Source: Thioalkalivibrio sulfidiphilus HL-EbGr7 (GTDB lineage Bacteria; Pseudomonadota; Gammaproteobacteria; Ectothiorhodospirales; Ectothiorhodospiraceae). Taken from it: a stretch of 64,000 nt of DNA. Both the position numbers and the translations under genes were made by a program. The stretch's first letter is position 1; each line of letters begins with the position of its first letter. Below are positions 15,689 through 24,953 of this stretch, one piece after another. Location: the NCBI RefSeq assembly GCF_000021985.1, contig NC_011901.1, positions 744,001 to 808,000 on the forward strand, written 5' to 3'. The notes under the pieces are model-generated. The model was not told the DNA's origin, made no database searches, and worked only from the letters and a program-made list of their open reading frames with translations.

Positions 15689-18600
15689 TCATCTCGGATG
15701 TGGCCAACCGGCGGCCGATATTCGCCGTGGTGATCAGCCTGCTGCTGATCGCCTTCGGCATCATCTCTTATGATCGCCTGCCGCTGAGGGAATATCCGGA
15801 CATCAACCCGCCGGTGGTGACCATCCTCACGGACTATCCCGGTGCCAATGCCGCCATTGTGGAGACCAAGATCACCCAGCTGGTGGAGGACCGGGTCAGC
15901 GGCATCGAGGGCATCCAGTGGATCCAGTCCGACAGTACCGACGGGCGCTCGCGTATCACCGTGGAGTTCGATGTCAGTCGGGATATCGATGCTGCAGCCA
16001 ACGATGTGCGCGAGGCGGTCTCCCGGGTGGTGCGTCAGTTGCCCGACGAGGCGGACCCGCCCATGGTGTTCAAGGCAGACACCAACGCCGACGTGATCCT
16101 GTGGCTGAACCTCTCAAGCACCCGGCTCAACCGCATGGAGCTCACCGATTACGCCGAGCGCTACCTGGTGGACCGCATGTCGGTGGTGGATGGTGTGGCC
16201 CTGGTACGGGTGGGCGGCTCGCTGACCTATTCCATGCGCATCTGGCTGGACCGGGAGGCACTGGCCGCACGGTCCCTGACCGTGGAGGACGTGGAGGCGG
16301 CCCTGCGTCGGGAGAACGTGGAGCTGCCTGCCGGTCGGGTGGAGTCCGTGACACGGGAATTCAACGTGCGTGTGGCCCGTGCCTATTCAACGCCCGAGGA
16401 TTTCGCGCGCCTGGTGGTGCGCCGGGGCGATGACGGACATCTGATTCGTCTGGGGGAGGTGGCGCGGGTGGAGATCGGGCCCGCCGATGAACGCACGGAG
16501 CTGCGGGGCAACGGCGAATCCATGGTGGGACTGGGCATCATCCAGCAGTCCACTGCCAATACCCTGGAGGTGGCCCAGGCGGTCAAGATCGAGGCAGAGC
16601 GCATTCGTCCCAGCCTGCCCGAGGGTGTCACGCTCAACATGAGCTACGACAGTTCGGTGTTCATCGAGGGCGCCATCAAGGAGGTGTATACCACCCTGTT
16701 CATTGCCATGGCGGTGGTGATCCTGGTGATCTACCTGTTCCTGGGTAATCTGCGCGCCATGCTGATCCCGGCGGTCACCGTGCCGGTGTCCCTGATCGCT
16801 GCCTTCACGGCGCTGTATGCCCTGGGCTTTACGGTCAACCTGCTCACCCTGCTGGCCCTGGTGCTGGCCATCGGTCTGGTGGTGGACGATGCCATCGTGG
16901 TGCTGGAGAACATTCACCGGCGTATCGAGCTGGGTGAGCCGCCCCTGCTGGCGGCCTACCGGGGCGCGCGCCAGGTGGGCTTTGCGGTGGTGGCGACCAC
17001 CCTGGTGCTCATCGCCGTGTTCGTGCCCCTGGCCTTTCTGCAGGGCAACATCGGGCGGCTGTTCACGGAATTCGCCCTGGCCATGGCGGCGGCCGTGGCC
17101 TTCTCAAGCCTGGTGGCGCTGACGCTCTCGCCGGTGATGTGTGCCCGCCTGATTCGTGCCGACAACCAGAAGACGGGCCTGAGCCATGTCATGCACGTGG
17201 CCTTCGAGCGGCTGGGTAATTTCTACGCCCGAATCCTGTCCCTCTCCCTGAAGGTGCCGGTGGTGACCGGTGTGGTGCTGATTGCCCTGTTCGCGGTCAT
17301 CGCCATCCTGATCCAGGTGATCCCCAACGAATACGCCCCCCGGGAGGACCGGGGGGCGTTCTTCGTGTTTGCCTCTGCGCCGGAAGGCACCAGTTATCCG
17401 GCGATGACGGGGCACATGCGTGAGGTGGAAAAGCGCCTGCTGCCACTGCTGGAAAGTGGTGAGGCCATCCGGGTGCTGGCGCGCACGCCGCGCAGCTTCG
17501 GCAACTCCGAGGTGGTCAATGACGGCATCGGCATCGTGGTGCTGCAGCACTGGGACGAGCGGTCCCGATCGGCCAGCGAGATCATGAGCGCCCTGCAGCC
17601 GGAGCTGAACCAGATCCCCGGCGTGCGTGCGGTGACCGTGATGCGTCAGGGTCTGGGCGGGCGACGTGCGGGCCAGCCGGTGCAGTTCGTGCTGGGTGGG
17701 CCCAGCTACGAGGAGCTGGCCCAGTGGCGGGACATCATCATTGATCGGGCCTCCAGTAACCCGGGTCTGCGGGGCCTGGATTCCGATTTCAAGGAGACCA
17801 AGCCGCAGTTGCTGGTGACCATCGACAAGGACCGGGCCGCGGATCTGGGCGTGTCGGTGGAAAGCATCGGCCGCACCCTGGAGACCATGCTGGGCTCGCG
17901 CCGGGTAACCACCTACATCGACCGGGGCGAGGAATACGACGTGATCCTGGAGGGTGAGCCCGAGCAGCGGCGCACGCCCAATGACATCAGCAATATCTAT
18001 GTGCGCTCCCAGCGCAGCGACGAGTTGATTCCCTTGTCCAACCTGGTGAGTTTCGTGGAGCAGGCCGACGCCGCCAGCCTCAATCGCTACAACCGCATGC
18101 GCTCGGTGACCATTACCGCAGGGCTCGCCGATGACTATACCCTCGGCGAGGCACTGGAGTACCTGGACGGCATTGCCGCGGAATTGCTGCCGGAGACCGC
18201 GCGTATCGACTACAAGGGGGATTCCCTGGAGTTTCGCAAGGCCGGTGGTGCGGTGATCTTCGTCTTCGCCCTGGCCCTGTTGGTGGTGTTCCTGGTGCTG
18301 GCCGCCCAGTTCGAGAGTTTCGTGCATCCCCTGGTGATCATGCTCACGGTGCCGCTGGCCATCGCCGGCGCCCTGTTCGGGCTGTGGGTCACGGGGCAGA
18401 CACTCAACATCTACAGTCAGATCGGCATTGTCATGCTCATCGGCCTGGCGGCCAAGAACGGCATCCTGATCGTGGAGTTCGCCAACCAGTTGCGTGACCA
18501 GGGTATTGAATTCCATGACGCACTCATGGATGCGGCCCGTCTGCGTCTGCGCCCGGTGCTGATGACCGCCGTGACCACGGTGATGGGCACCCTGCCATTG

Positions 18601-18801
18601 ATCCTGGGCAGCGGCCCCGGCGCCGAGAGCCGTTTCGTGATCGGCACCGTGGTGTTCTCCGGCGTGCTGTTTGCCACCTTCTTCACCCTGTTCGTAGTGC
18701 CTGTGGCCTACCAGACACTGGCGCGGCACAGCGGCTCGCCGGGCGATACCCGCAAGCGCATCGAAGAACTGGAGGCCTTGCACGGCGAGGCACGGACCTA
18801 G
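15685..18801 (+). CDS. RND efflux inner-membrane permease (1038 aa)
   Basis: A proton-driven AcrB/MexF-like transporter of the hydrophobe-amphiphile efflux type. The first helix is followed by LPLREYPDINPPVV, a hallmark of the family. Two large periplasmic loops alternate with blocks of membrane helices. The proton-relay region is intact: GLVVDDAIVVLENIHRR at about 403-419 contains the paired Asp. The second half repeats the plan (QIGIVMLIGLAAKNGILIVEFANQLR). The length matches the family (about 1,030-1,050). It is coupled to its membrane fusion protein. Substrate range cannot be read from sequence. Confidence 0.93.
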   Translation: MIISDVANRRPIFAVVISLLLIAFGIISYDRLPLREYPDINPPVVTILTDYPGANAAIVETKITQLVEDRVSGIEGIQWIQSDSTDGRSRITVEFDVSRDIDAAANDVREAVSRVVRQLPDEADPPMVFKADTNADVILWLNLSSTRLNRMELTDYAERYLVDRMSVVDGVALVRVGGSLTYSMRIWLDREALAARSLTVEDVEAALRRENVELPAGRVESVTREFNVRVARAYSTPEDFARLVVRRGDDGHLIRLGEVARVEIGPADERTELRGNGESMVGLGIIQQSTANTLEVAQAVKIEAERIRPSLPEGVTLNMSYDSSVFIEGAIKEVYTTLFIAMAVVILVIYLFLGNLRAMLIPAVTVPVSLIAAFTALYALGFTVNLLTLLALVLAIGLVVDDAIVVLENIHRRIELGEPPLLAAYRGARQVGFAVVATTLVLIAVFVPLAFLQGNIGRLFTEFALAMAAAVAFSSLVALTLSPVMCARLIRADNQKTGLSHVMHVAFERLGNFYARILSLSLKVPVVTGVVLIALFAVIAILIQVIPNEYAPREDRGAFFVFASAPEGTSYPAMTGHMREVEKRLLPLLESGEAIRVLARTPRSFGNSEVVNDGIGIVVLQHWDERSRSASEIMSALQPELNQIPGVRAVTVMRQGLGGRRAGQPVQFVLGGPSYEELAQWRDIIIDRASSNPGLRGLDSDFKETKPQLLVTIDKDRAADLGVSVESIGRTLETMLGSRRVTTYIDRGEEYDVILEGEPEQRRTPNDISNIYVRSQRSDELIPLSNLVSFVEQADAASLNRYNRMRSVTITAGLADDYTLGEALEYLDGIAAELLPETARIDYKGDSLEFRKAGGAVIFVFALALLVVFLVLAAQFESFVHPLVIMLTVPLAIAGALFGLWVTGQTLNIYSQIGIVMLIGLAAKNGILIVEFANQLRDQGIEFHDALMDAARLRLRPVLMTAVTTVMGTLPLILGSGPGAESRFVIGTVVFSGVLFATFFTLFVVPVAYQTLARHSGSPGDTRKRIEELEALHGEART

Positions 18802-18824
18802 TCCGGCCTGTAAGCCGTCCGGCC

Positions 18825-19238
18825 TTATTTGTGGGCGGCCTTGAAGTCCAGCGACAGGGAGTTGATGCAGTAGCGCAGACCGGTGGGAGGTGGTCCGTCC
18901 GGGAATACGTGGCCCAGGTGGGCATCGCACCGGGCGCAGCGCACCTCCTCGCGGATCATGCCGTGGCTGGTGTCGCGCACTACGCTCAGGGCATCGCCGG
19001 AGACCGGCTGCCAGTAGCTGGGCCAGCCGCTGCCGGAGTCAAATTTATGTTCGGAACTGAACAGCGGCGCATCACAGCAGATGCAGTGATAGATGCCGGT
19101 CTCGTGGTGGTCATAGTAGCGGCCGCTGAAGGGCGGCTCGGTGCCGGCGCGCCGGGTCACCGCATAGGCCTCGGGACTCAGCCGCTCGCGCAGGCTTTCG
19201 TCGGTAATCTGCCCTGGCCTGTCCTGATTGTTGCTCAT
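18825..19238 (-). CDS. msrB: Peptide-methionine (R)-S-oxide reductase (137 aa)
   Basis: Repairs oxidised methionine (R-sulfoxide form) in proteins. Two CxxC zinc pairs are visible (CICC in [11 protein letters not shown] and CARC in [16 protein letters not shown]), and the catalytic Cys is in [13 protein letters not shown]. The ATG at 19238 has a strong AGGAGG site; the frame upstream to 19289 is not family sequence. The length is typical for a single-domain MsrB. It is transcribed away from the EAL gene and converges on the RND permease gene 23 bp away, with no clear terminator between them. Confidence 0.93.
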   Translation of the reverse strand: MSNNQDRPGQITDESLRERLSPEAYAVTRRAGTEPPFSGRYYDHHETGIYHCICCDAPLFSSEHKFDSGSGWPSYWQPVSGDALSVVRDTSHGMIREEVRCARCDAHLGHVFPDGPPPTGLRYCINSLSLDFKAAHK

Positions 19239-19338
19239 GGAATGAGACCTCCTCTTAACCGGGGCTGGGGTCTTGGGTATGCTGGTCACAGGCGCGGCCG
19301 GTCCCGCGCCCCATCATCCTACATCAAGGCGTCATTCC

Positions 19339-20409
19339 ATGGCCTGTAAAGACTGTCAAACCATCCGCCGTCCGGAAAATGGTCCGGGCACGCTGTTCCT
19401 GGCCCCCTTCCTGACCCACACCTACCAGACCCTGCAAAAGCGCCTGGACGAAAAGGGCCTGCTGGTGGAAGCCCCTGCGCCAGGTGTGCTGGGTGTGCCG
19501 GTCAGCGAGGAGGGCATCCGCGCCCTGGGCGAGTTGCTCACGCAGCTGATGAACGAGGCCGAGGTGGAGGGGTGTCGGGCGGTGTTCCTGCCCCGGGGCG
19601 AGGCCTTCGGCATCGCCCAGCTCATGGAGACCCAGCCCCTGTCCACGCTGCTCTCCCGCCTGAGCAGCGACTGGCTCATGGACATGATCGACGAGGAACG
19701 ACTCAGCTTCCACTTCCAGCCCATCGTGCCCATCAATAATCCCGGGGAACCCTTCGCCTACGAGGCCCTCATCCGGGGCAGCATGAAGGATGGCGAGGTG
19801 GTCTACCCGGACCGCCTGTTCGCCCAGGCCCGGGCCTCGGAGCTGACCTTTCACCTGGACCGGGCGGCCCGTATCAATGCGATTCGCCAGGCCATGGGGC
19901 ACGGCCTGACCACGGCGGTATTCATCAACTTCAATCCCACCACCATCTACGAACCCTCCTTCTGTCTGCAGACCACGGTCAAGGAGGCAGAGAAGGTGGG
20001 GGCCGATCCCAACCAGTTCGTGTTCGAGGTGGTGGAGAGTGAGCACGTGGGCGATGTGCCCCATCTGCTGCGCATCATCAATTACTACCGGGATTGCGGC
20101 TTCCGGGTGGCCCTGGACGACCTGGGCGCCGGTTACGCCTCGCTGAACCTGCTGGCCAAGCTCAAACCAGATTTCGTGAAATTCGACCGGGAACTGGTCT
20201 CGGGTATCCATGAGGACAGCTTCAAGCAGAAGGTGTTGGGCAAGCTGGTGGAAATGGCCCAGGACCTGGGTATTCAGACCATCGCCGAGGGCGTTGAGCT
20301 GGTAGAGGAATGGCAGTGGCTGAAGGAGACCGGTGTGCACTTCGTGCAGGGTTACCTTTTTGCCAGACCCGCAACACCGCCACCGGTGCCGGCGTGGCCG
20401 GAAGGATGA
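19339..20409 (+). CDS. EAL-domain c-di-GMP phosphodiesterase (356 aa)
   Basis: A cytosolic protein with an N-terminal region of about 110 residues that I do not recognise, starting MACKDCQTIRRP with a CxxC pair. A full EAL domain follows. The expected catalytic residues are present: the E of YEALIRG, the N of FINFNP, the E of FEVVESE, DDLGAGYAS, FVKFD, and AEGVE. It should therefore cleave c-di-GMP. No membrane segment is seen. The last residues (PEG) and the stop codon lie in a heptamer palindrome. It opens a plus-strand run with the sucrose genes but is separated from them by that palindrome. Confidence 0.88.
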   Translation: MACKDCQTIRRPENGPGTLFLAPFLTHTYQTLQKRLDEKGLLVEAPAPGVLGVPVSEEGIRALGELLTQLMNEAEVEGCRAVFLPRGEAFGIAQLMETQPLSTLLSRLSSDWLMDMIDEERLSFHFQPIVPINNPGEPFAYEALIRGSMKDGEVVYPDRLFAQARASELTFHLDRAARINAIRQAMGHGLTTAVFINFNPTTIYEPSFCLQTTVKEAEKVGADPNQFVFEVVESEHVGDVPHLLRIINYYRDCGFRVALDDLGAGYASLNLLAKLKPDFVKFDRELVSGIHEDSFKQKVLGKLVEMAQDLGIQTIAEGVELVEEWQWLKETGVHFVQGYLFARPATPPPVPAWPEG

Positions 20410-20478
20410 AGGTTGAAGGTTGAAGAATGAATGGAGGTTTTCCTGATTCATCCTTCAACCTTCAACCTTCATCCTTCC
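20400..20478. repeat. Long palindrome of GGTTGAA heptamers
   Basis: Arms at 20400-20432 and 20446-20478 are nearly perfect complements made of GAAGGAT and GAAGGTT units, with a 13-base loop. It contains the stop codon of the EAL gene and precedes the invertase gene, so it probably folds in RNA and may terminate or protect the transcript. Confidence 0.75.
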
Positions 20479-20508
20479 AAGGTGTCTCCCCCGCCCCGAT
20501 CCGTTACC

Positions 20509-21933
20509 ATGGGGCAGAACTTCCGTAGCCATTCGTCTATCTCCAGGGAAACCGGTGTGACCGACCCCATTGCTTCCGCCTACCGGCTGCTCGAGGCCTC
20601 TCTCGTGCATTATCACGGCCGGGCGGTGGGTACCATCGCCAGCCTCGACGCCCATGCGCCGGCTGACAACTACTCCGACTGCTTCATTCGCGACTTCGTG
20701 CCCTCCGCCCTGGTGTTCCTGCTGGATGGTCGCCCCGAGATCGTGCGCAATTTCCTCGGGATCGTGCTGCGCCTTCGGGATCAGCAGGAGGAGATGGAGG
20801 GTCACCGATCCCTGCCCAAGGTGATGCCCGCCAGTTTCCGGGTCCTGGGTCGGGAAGACGGCAGCGAGGAACTGCACGCGGATTTCGGCGACCGGGCCAT
20901 CGGCCGGGTGGCGCCGGTGGATTCCATGATGTGGTGGCTGATCCTGCTGCGTGCCTACGTGCGCGCCACCGGCGACAGCGCCTACGCGCGCACGCCCGAG
21001 TGTCAGCGGGGCATCCGCATGATCCTCAATATCTGCCTCCAGGACCGCTTCGAGGTGTTTCCCACCCTGTTGGTGCCCGACGGCTCCTTCATGATCGACC
21101 GGCGCATGGGTGTGTTCGGTCACCCCCTGGAGATCCAGGCCCTGTTCTTCGGCTCCCTGCAGGCGGGGATTGCCATGCTCGACCCCGCGGATGCGGACAA
21201 TCAGCAGGTGATCAGGCAGTCGGTCAAGCGGCTCGCGCAACTGACCGAGTACGTGCGCAACTATTACTGGCTGGACCTGGCCAAGCTCAACCACATCCAC
21301 CGGGCGCGTACGGAGCTGTTTGGCCACGACATCGAGAACACCCTCAACATCTACCCCGAGAGCATTCCCGACTGGGTCACCGACTGGCTCCCGGAGGAGG
21401 CCGGCTACCTGGTGGGCAACCTGGGGCCGGGGCGCATGGACTTTCGCTTCTTCTCTTTCGGCAACCTGCTCGCGGTGCTGTTCGGCCTGGCCGACGAACG
21501 CCAGTCCGGTCACATCGTGGACGTGTTCCAGAAACGCTGGGATGACCTGGTGGGCATGATGCCGGTGAAGATCTGCTATCCCGCCATGGAGGGGGAGGAG
21601 TGGCGTCTGCTCACCGGCTCCGATCCCAAGAACATCCCCTGGTCCTACCACAACGGGGGGAACTGGCCGGCCCTTCTGTGGGCGCTGGTGGCAGCGGCGC
21701 TGCGCACCGGGCGCACAGACATGGCCGAGCGGGTTCAGCAGGTGGCCATGCATCGCCTGGCCCGGGATGGATGGCCTGAATACTACGACGGGCGCAACGG
21801 CCGGCTTATCGGCCGACGTGCCAATTACAATCAGACCTGGTCCGCGGCGGCACTGATCCTGGCACAGAAGTTCATCGAGGATCCCGGTCGTCTGGACCTG
21901 TTGCGACTGGAGGATAGGGAAGAAACGGCATGA
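20509..21933 (+). CDS. Neutral/alkaline invertase, GH100 family (474 aa)
   Basis: Hydrolyses sucrose to glucose and fructose in the cytosol; the family is shared by plants, cyanobacteria and some proteobacteria. Recognisable blocks are DNYSDCFIRDFVPSALVFL (with the expected catalytic Asp in IRDF), HADFGDRAIGRVAPVDSMMW, FGHPLEIQALFFGSL, and NIPWSYHNGGNWPALLW. The length matches bacterial GH100 enzymes. The ATG at 20509 is chosen because the frame upstream reads through the palindrome; a GTG at 20557 is also possible. The stop overlaps the sucrose-phosphate synthase start (ATGA), so synthesis and cleavage enzymes are made from one message. Confidence 0.9.
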   Translation: MGQNFRSHSSISRETGVTDPIASAYRLLEASLVHYHGRAVGTIASLDAHAPADNYSDCFIRDFVPSALVFLLDGRPEIVRNFLGIVLRLRDQQEEMEGHRSLPKVMPASFRVLGREDGSEELHADFGDRAIGRVAPVDSMMWWLILLRAYVRATGDSAYARTPECQRGIRMILNICLQDRFEVFPTLLVPDGSFMIDRRMGVFGHPLEIQALFFGSLQAGIAMLDPADADNQQVIRQSVKRLAQLTEYVRNYYWLDLAKLNHIHRARTELFGHDIENTLNIYPESIPDWVTDWLPEEAGYLVGNLGPGRMDFRFFSFGNLLAVLFGLADERQSGHIVDVFQKRWDDLVGMMPVKICYPAMEGEEWRLLTGSDPKNIPWSYHNGGNWPALLWALVAAALRTGRTDMAERVQQVAMHRLARDGWPEYYDGRNGRLIGRRANYNQTWSAAALILAQKFIEDPGRLDLLRLEDREETA

Positions 21934-24098
21934 AAAAGACCCAGAGCAAGGCACGTCGGGGTGAGGGCCTGTACATCGTCCTGATCAGCGTGCATGGACT
22001 GATTCGCGGCGAGCAACTGGAGCTGGGCCGCGATGCGGATACCGGCGGGCAGACCAAGTACGTGGTTGAGCTGGCCCGGGCCCTGGCGGCCCATCCCGAG
22101 GTGGGCCGGGTGGATCTGCTTACCCGCCAGGTGATCGACAGCAAGGTCTCCGATGATTACGCCAGGCCCGAGGAATCCCTGGGGGACAACGCCTGGATCA
22201 TCCGTCTGCCCTGCGGACCGCGCCGTTACCTGCGCAAGGAAACCCTCTGGCCCTATCTGGACTGCTTTGCCGATAACGCCCTGGGTCACGTGCGCCAGGT
22301 GGGCCTGATGCCGGACGTGATCCACAGCCACTACGCCGATGCGGGCCATGTGGGCACACGGCTGGCCAACCTCCTGGGTGTCCCCCTGGTACACACTGGC
22401 CATTCCCTGGGGCGGGTCAAGCGGGAACGTCTGCTGGAGAAGGGCCTCAAGGATGAAGACATCGAGTCCCGCTACGCCATGTCCCGGCGCATCGAGGCCG
22501 AGGAAGAGACCTTGGGCAACGCCTACATGGTGGTGGCCAGCACCCAGCAGGAAGTGGAGGAGCAATACGCCCTCTACGACCACTACCGGCCCGAACGCAT
22601 GGTGGTGGTGCCGCCGGGTACCGACCTGGGACGCTTCTCCCCGCCCAGACCCCGGGAACGCCGGCCGGCCGTCTGGCAGGAACTGGCCCGGTTTCTGAAA
22701 AAGCCCGACCTGCCCATGGTGCTGGCCCTGTCCCGCCCGGATGAGCGCAAGAACATCCCCACCCTGGTAGAGGCCTTCGCCGGTCATGAGCAACTGCGCA
22801 GTCATGCCAACCTGGTGATCATCGCCGGCAACCGCGACGTGATCCGCGACCTGGACAAGGGCTCCCGGGAGGTGCTCACCGAGGTGCTCATGCGCATCGA
22901 TGAGTTCGATCTTTATGGACAGGTGGCCTACCCCAAACACCACAACGCCGATGATGTGCCGGACTTCTACCGCCTGGTGGCACGCACCCGGGGCGTATTC
23001 GTCAACCCGGCACTCACCGAACCCTTTGGGCTGACCCTGATCGAGGCCGCCGCCTGTGGCGCCCCCATCGTCGCCACCCGGGACGGCGGTCCCCATGACA
23101 TCGTTCGGCATTGCCATAACGGCACCCTCGTGGACCCCCTGGACGCCAGGGCCATGGGCGAGGCCATCTGGGCCATCGTCAACGACCGGGAGAAATGGAA
23201 GAAACTCTCCGACAGTGGCCTCAAGGGCGTGCGCAAGCACTACGCCTGGGAGGGGCATGCGCAGAAGTACGTCAAACAGGTGAAGTCCCTGCGTCGGGAG
23301 GCAAGCCGCATCCGGCGTGGTCAGCAGCGCCTGTCAGGCAAGCTGGCCAAGGCGGACCGGGCCATCATCTCGGATATCGACAACACCCTGCTGGGTGATC
23401 GCAACAGCCTGCGTGCCCTGGTGCAGCGCATCAAGGACGAAGGTCAGGGGGTCGCCTTCGGCATCGCCACCGGCCGGCGTCTGGATTCCGCCTTGCAGGT
23501 GCTCAAGGAATGGGGCGTGCCAACACCCGACCTGCTCATTACCTCGGTGGGTTCGGAGATTCATTATGGTCCCGAGATCACCCAGGATCGGGGCTGGGAA
23601 CAGCACATCGACCATCGCTGGGACCCGGACGGGCTCAGGGAGCAGTTGCTGGATCTTCCGGGCGTCGAGCTGCAGCCCAAGGTGGATCAGCGGCGCCACA
23701 AGCTCAGTTTCTTCGTGGACCCGGAGAAGGCGCCCTCCATGCAGGAGATTGAACGCCTGCTGCATCAGCAGGACCTGCATGCCAACATCATCTACTCCCA
23801 CGATCGCTTCCTGGACCTGCTGCCTTCCCGTGCCTCCAAGGGCTTCGCCGTGCGCTACTTCGCCGACAAGTGGGGCATCGAGCTGCAGCGCATCCTGGTG
23901 GCGGGGGACTCAGGCAACGACGAGGACATGCTGCGCGGCAGCACGCTGGGCGTGGTGGTGGGCAACCACCATCCGGAACTGCGGCGTCTGAAGGGTTTCC
24001 AGCGTATCTACTTCGCCGAAAGCGGCCATGCGGGCGGCATCAGCGAGGGAATGGATCACTTTGACTTCTTCGGCAAATGCGACGTGCCGGGTGAATAA
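21930..24098 (+). CDS. Bifunctional sucrose-phosphate synthase/phosphatase (722 aa)
   Basis: The N-terminal ~460 residues are a GT4 glycosyltransferase of the sucrose-phosphate synthase type: LGRDADTGGQTKYVVELARAL near the start, HTGHSLGRVKRERL, and EPFGLTLIEAAACGAP near 363. A linker leads to a C-terminal HAD phosphatase from about 475, with SDIDNTLLGD, ATGRR, SKGFAVRYF and GDSGNDEDML. All four HAD motifs are intact. Unlike plant enzymes, where the phosphatase-like tail can be inactive, this protein probably makes sucrose-6-phosphate and also dephosphorylates it. In salt-tolerant bacteria sucrose is a compatible solute; that role is inferred. Confidence 0.9.
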   Translation: MKKTQSKARRGEGLYIVLISVHGLIRGEQLELGRDADTGGQTKYVVELARALAAHPEVGRVDLLTRQVIDSKVSDDYARPEESLGDNAWIIRLPCGPRRYLRKETLWPYLDCFADNALGHVRQVGLMPDVIHSHYADAGHVGTRLANLLGVPLVHTGHSLGRVKRERLLEKGLKDEDIESRYAMSRRIEAEEETLGNAYMVVASTQQEVEEQYALYDHYRPERMVVVPPGTDLGRFSPPRPRERRPAVWQELARFLKKPDLPMVLALSRPDERKNIPTLVEAFAGHEQLRSHANLVIIAGNRDVIRDLDKGSREVLTEVLMRIDEFDLYGQVAYPKHHNADDVPDFYRLVARTRGVFVNPALTEPFGLTLIEAAACGAPIVATRDGGPHDIVRHCHNGTLVDPLDARAMGEAIWAIVNDREKWKKLSDSGLKGVRKHYAWEGHAQKYVKQVKSLRREASRIRRGQQRLSGKLAKADRAIISDIDNTLLGDRNSLRALVQRIKDEGQGVAFGIATGRRLDSALQVLKEWGVPTPDLLITSVGSEIHYGPEITQDRGWEQHIDHRWDPDGLREQLLDLPGVELQPKVDQRRHKLSFFVDPEKAPSMQEIERLLHQQDLHANIIYSHDRFLDLLPSRASKGFAVRYFADKWGIELQRILVAGDSGNDEDMLRGSTLGVVVGNHHPELRRLKGFQRIYFAESGHAGGISEGMDHFDFFGKCDVPGE

Positions 24099-24111
24099 CG
24101 TTTAAAGCCTG

Positions 24112-24189
24112 TTAACCACGAAGCTCACGAAGAGCACGAAGCTTCTTGTTGAAAAATACCTTCGTGGCCTTCGTGAGCTTCGTGGTTAA
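24112..24189. repeat. Palindrome of CACGAAG-type units
   Basis: Arms at about 24112-24148 and 24156-24189 pair over more than 30 bases and consist of ACCACGAAG, CTCACGAAG and AGCACGAAG units of 9 bp. It sits between the convergent sucrose operon and the small minus-strand gene at 24200 and may act as a terminator for both. Confidence 0.75.
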
Positions 24190-24199
24190 TGTATTCAGG

Positions 24200-24385
24200 T
24201 CAGGTGCGCCGGCTACGCGTCTCGCCGCAGCGGGCGCAACGCTCGATGGTCACCAGGCGTCCCTGTTTGACGTCGAATCGGTTTTCCGTGAGCACTTCCC
24301 ATTTGTGAAAGTTGGAGCGGCACAGGGTCTTGCCCTTGTGCTTGTCCGAGGCCTTGGGTCGCTTGAAGCGGACCACGTCTCCCAT
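24200..24385 (-). CDS. Small CxxC protein, possible zinc-ribbon (61 aa)
   Basis: A basic 61-residue protein starting MGDVVRFKRPKASDKHKGKTLC. Cys residues at about 22 (TLCRSNFHKW) and a C-terminal CARCGETRSRR pair suggest zinc binding. I know of no experimental function. The start at 24385 is chosen because sequence upstream of it overlaps the bolA gene. It lies 5 bp after the bolA stop on the same strand and is likely co-transcribed with it. Confidence 0.7.
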   Translation of the reverse strand: MGDVVRFKRPKASDKHKGKTLCRSNFHKWEVLTENRFDVKQGRLVTIERCARCGETRSRRT

Positions 24386-24390
24386 GGGGT

Positions 24391-24708
24391 TCAGCCGCCC
24401 TTGGATCCGCCCAGGCAGGGGGGCGAGTCGGGGACCTTGCCGGCGCGCGCGAACCATTCATCCGGCGTGAGGGTGTGCAGGGCCAGGGCGTGGATGCGTC
24501 CGGCCAGCTCTTCGGCCAGCACGGTGTTCACCTTGCGGTGGCGCCCCACCAGCCGTTCGCCCTCGAAGGCCTGGCTGGCGATGGTGACCTTGAAGTGGGA
24601 TTCCGAGCCGGGCGGCACGTTGTGATTGGCACTCTCGTTCTCCACTTCCAGGTGAACGGGGTCGAAGGCCTCGCGCAGCTTGCGCTCGATGTCGGTCTGG
24701 ATGTTCAT
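24391..24708 (-). CDS. BolA-family protein (105 aa)
   Basis: BolA-type proteins bind iron-sulfur clusters together with monothiol glutaredoxins, and some affect stress transcription. The sequence shows the family pattern: IERKLREAFDPVHLEVENES, then SHFKVTIASQAFEGERLVGRHRKVNTVLAEEL with the conserved His, and IHALALHTLTPDEW. The C-terminal GKVPDSPPCLGGSKGG tail is slightly longer than usual. It is followed by the small CxxC gene and preceded by a palindromic repeat. It could correspond to BolA or to the YrbA/IbaG branch; notably, no ibaG lies at its common place between mlaB and murA in this window. Confidence 0.88.
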   Translation of the reverse strand: MNIQTDIERKLREAFDPVHLEVENESANHNVPPGSESHFKVTIASQAFEGERLVGRHRKVNTVLAEELAGRIHALALHTLTPDEWFARAGKVPDSPPCLGGSKGG

Positions 24709-24746
24709 GCTTGGCTGGATTCCTTAATTGTCCGCAGAGAACTGAT

Positions 24747-24875
24747 AGCAATCGACAGGATGAACAGGATTTTTTTGGATTAACAGGATGAGAAGAAAAG
24801 ATTCCGTTCTTTCAAGGATTGAATCCTGTACATCCGAAAAACCCCTGTTCATCCTGTCCGATTGCTTTTCCTCTG
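24747..24875. repeat. Palindrome of ACAGGAT-type units
   Basis: Outer arms at 24747-24768 and 24853-24875 (AGCAATCGACAGGATGAACA with its near complement) enclose further GGATTAACAGGAT and ATCCTGTA units. It fills most of the 245-bp gap upstream of bolA. No gene is seen in it. Similar units recur at 57860-57940. Confidence 0.7.
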
Positions 24876-24953
24876 TGCCTGCACGGCAGAAGTCGCACAG
24901 CCATCTTCGCCGCCGCAGGCCGTGGTTTCAAGCACACGACTCGCGGGGTTGTG

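Noticed and set aside
17104-18930. Minus-strand frame of 608 codons
   Set aside because: Antisense to the RND permease gene; His/Gln-rich shadow.
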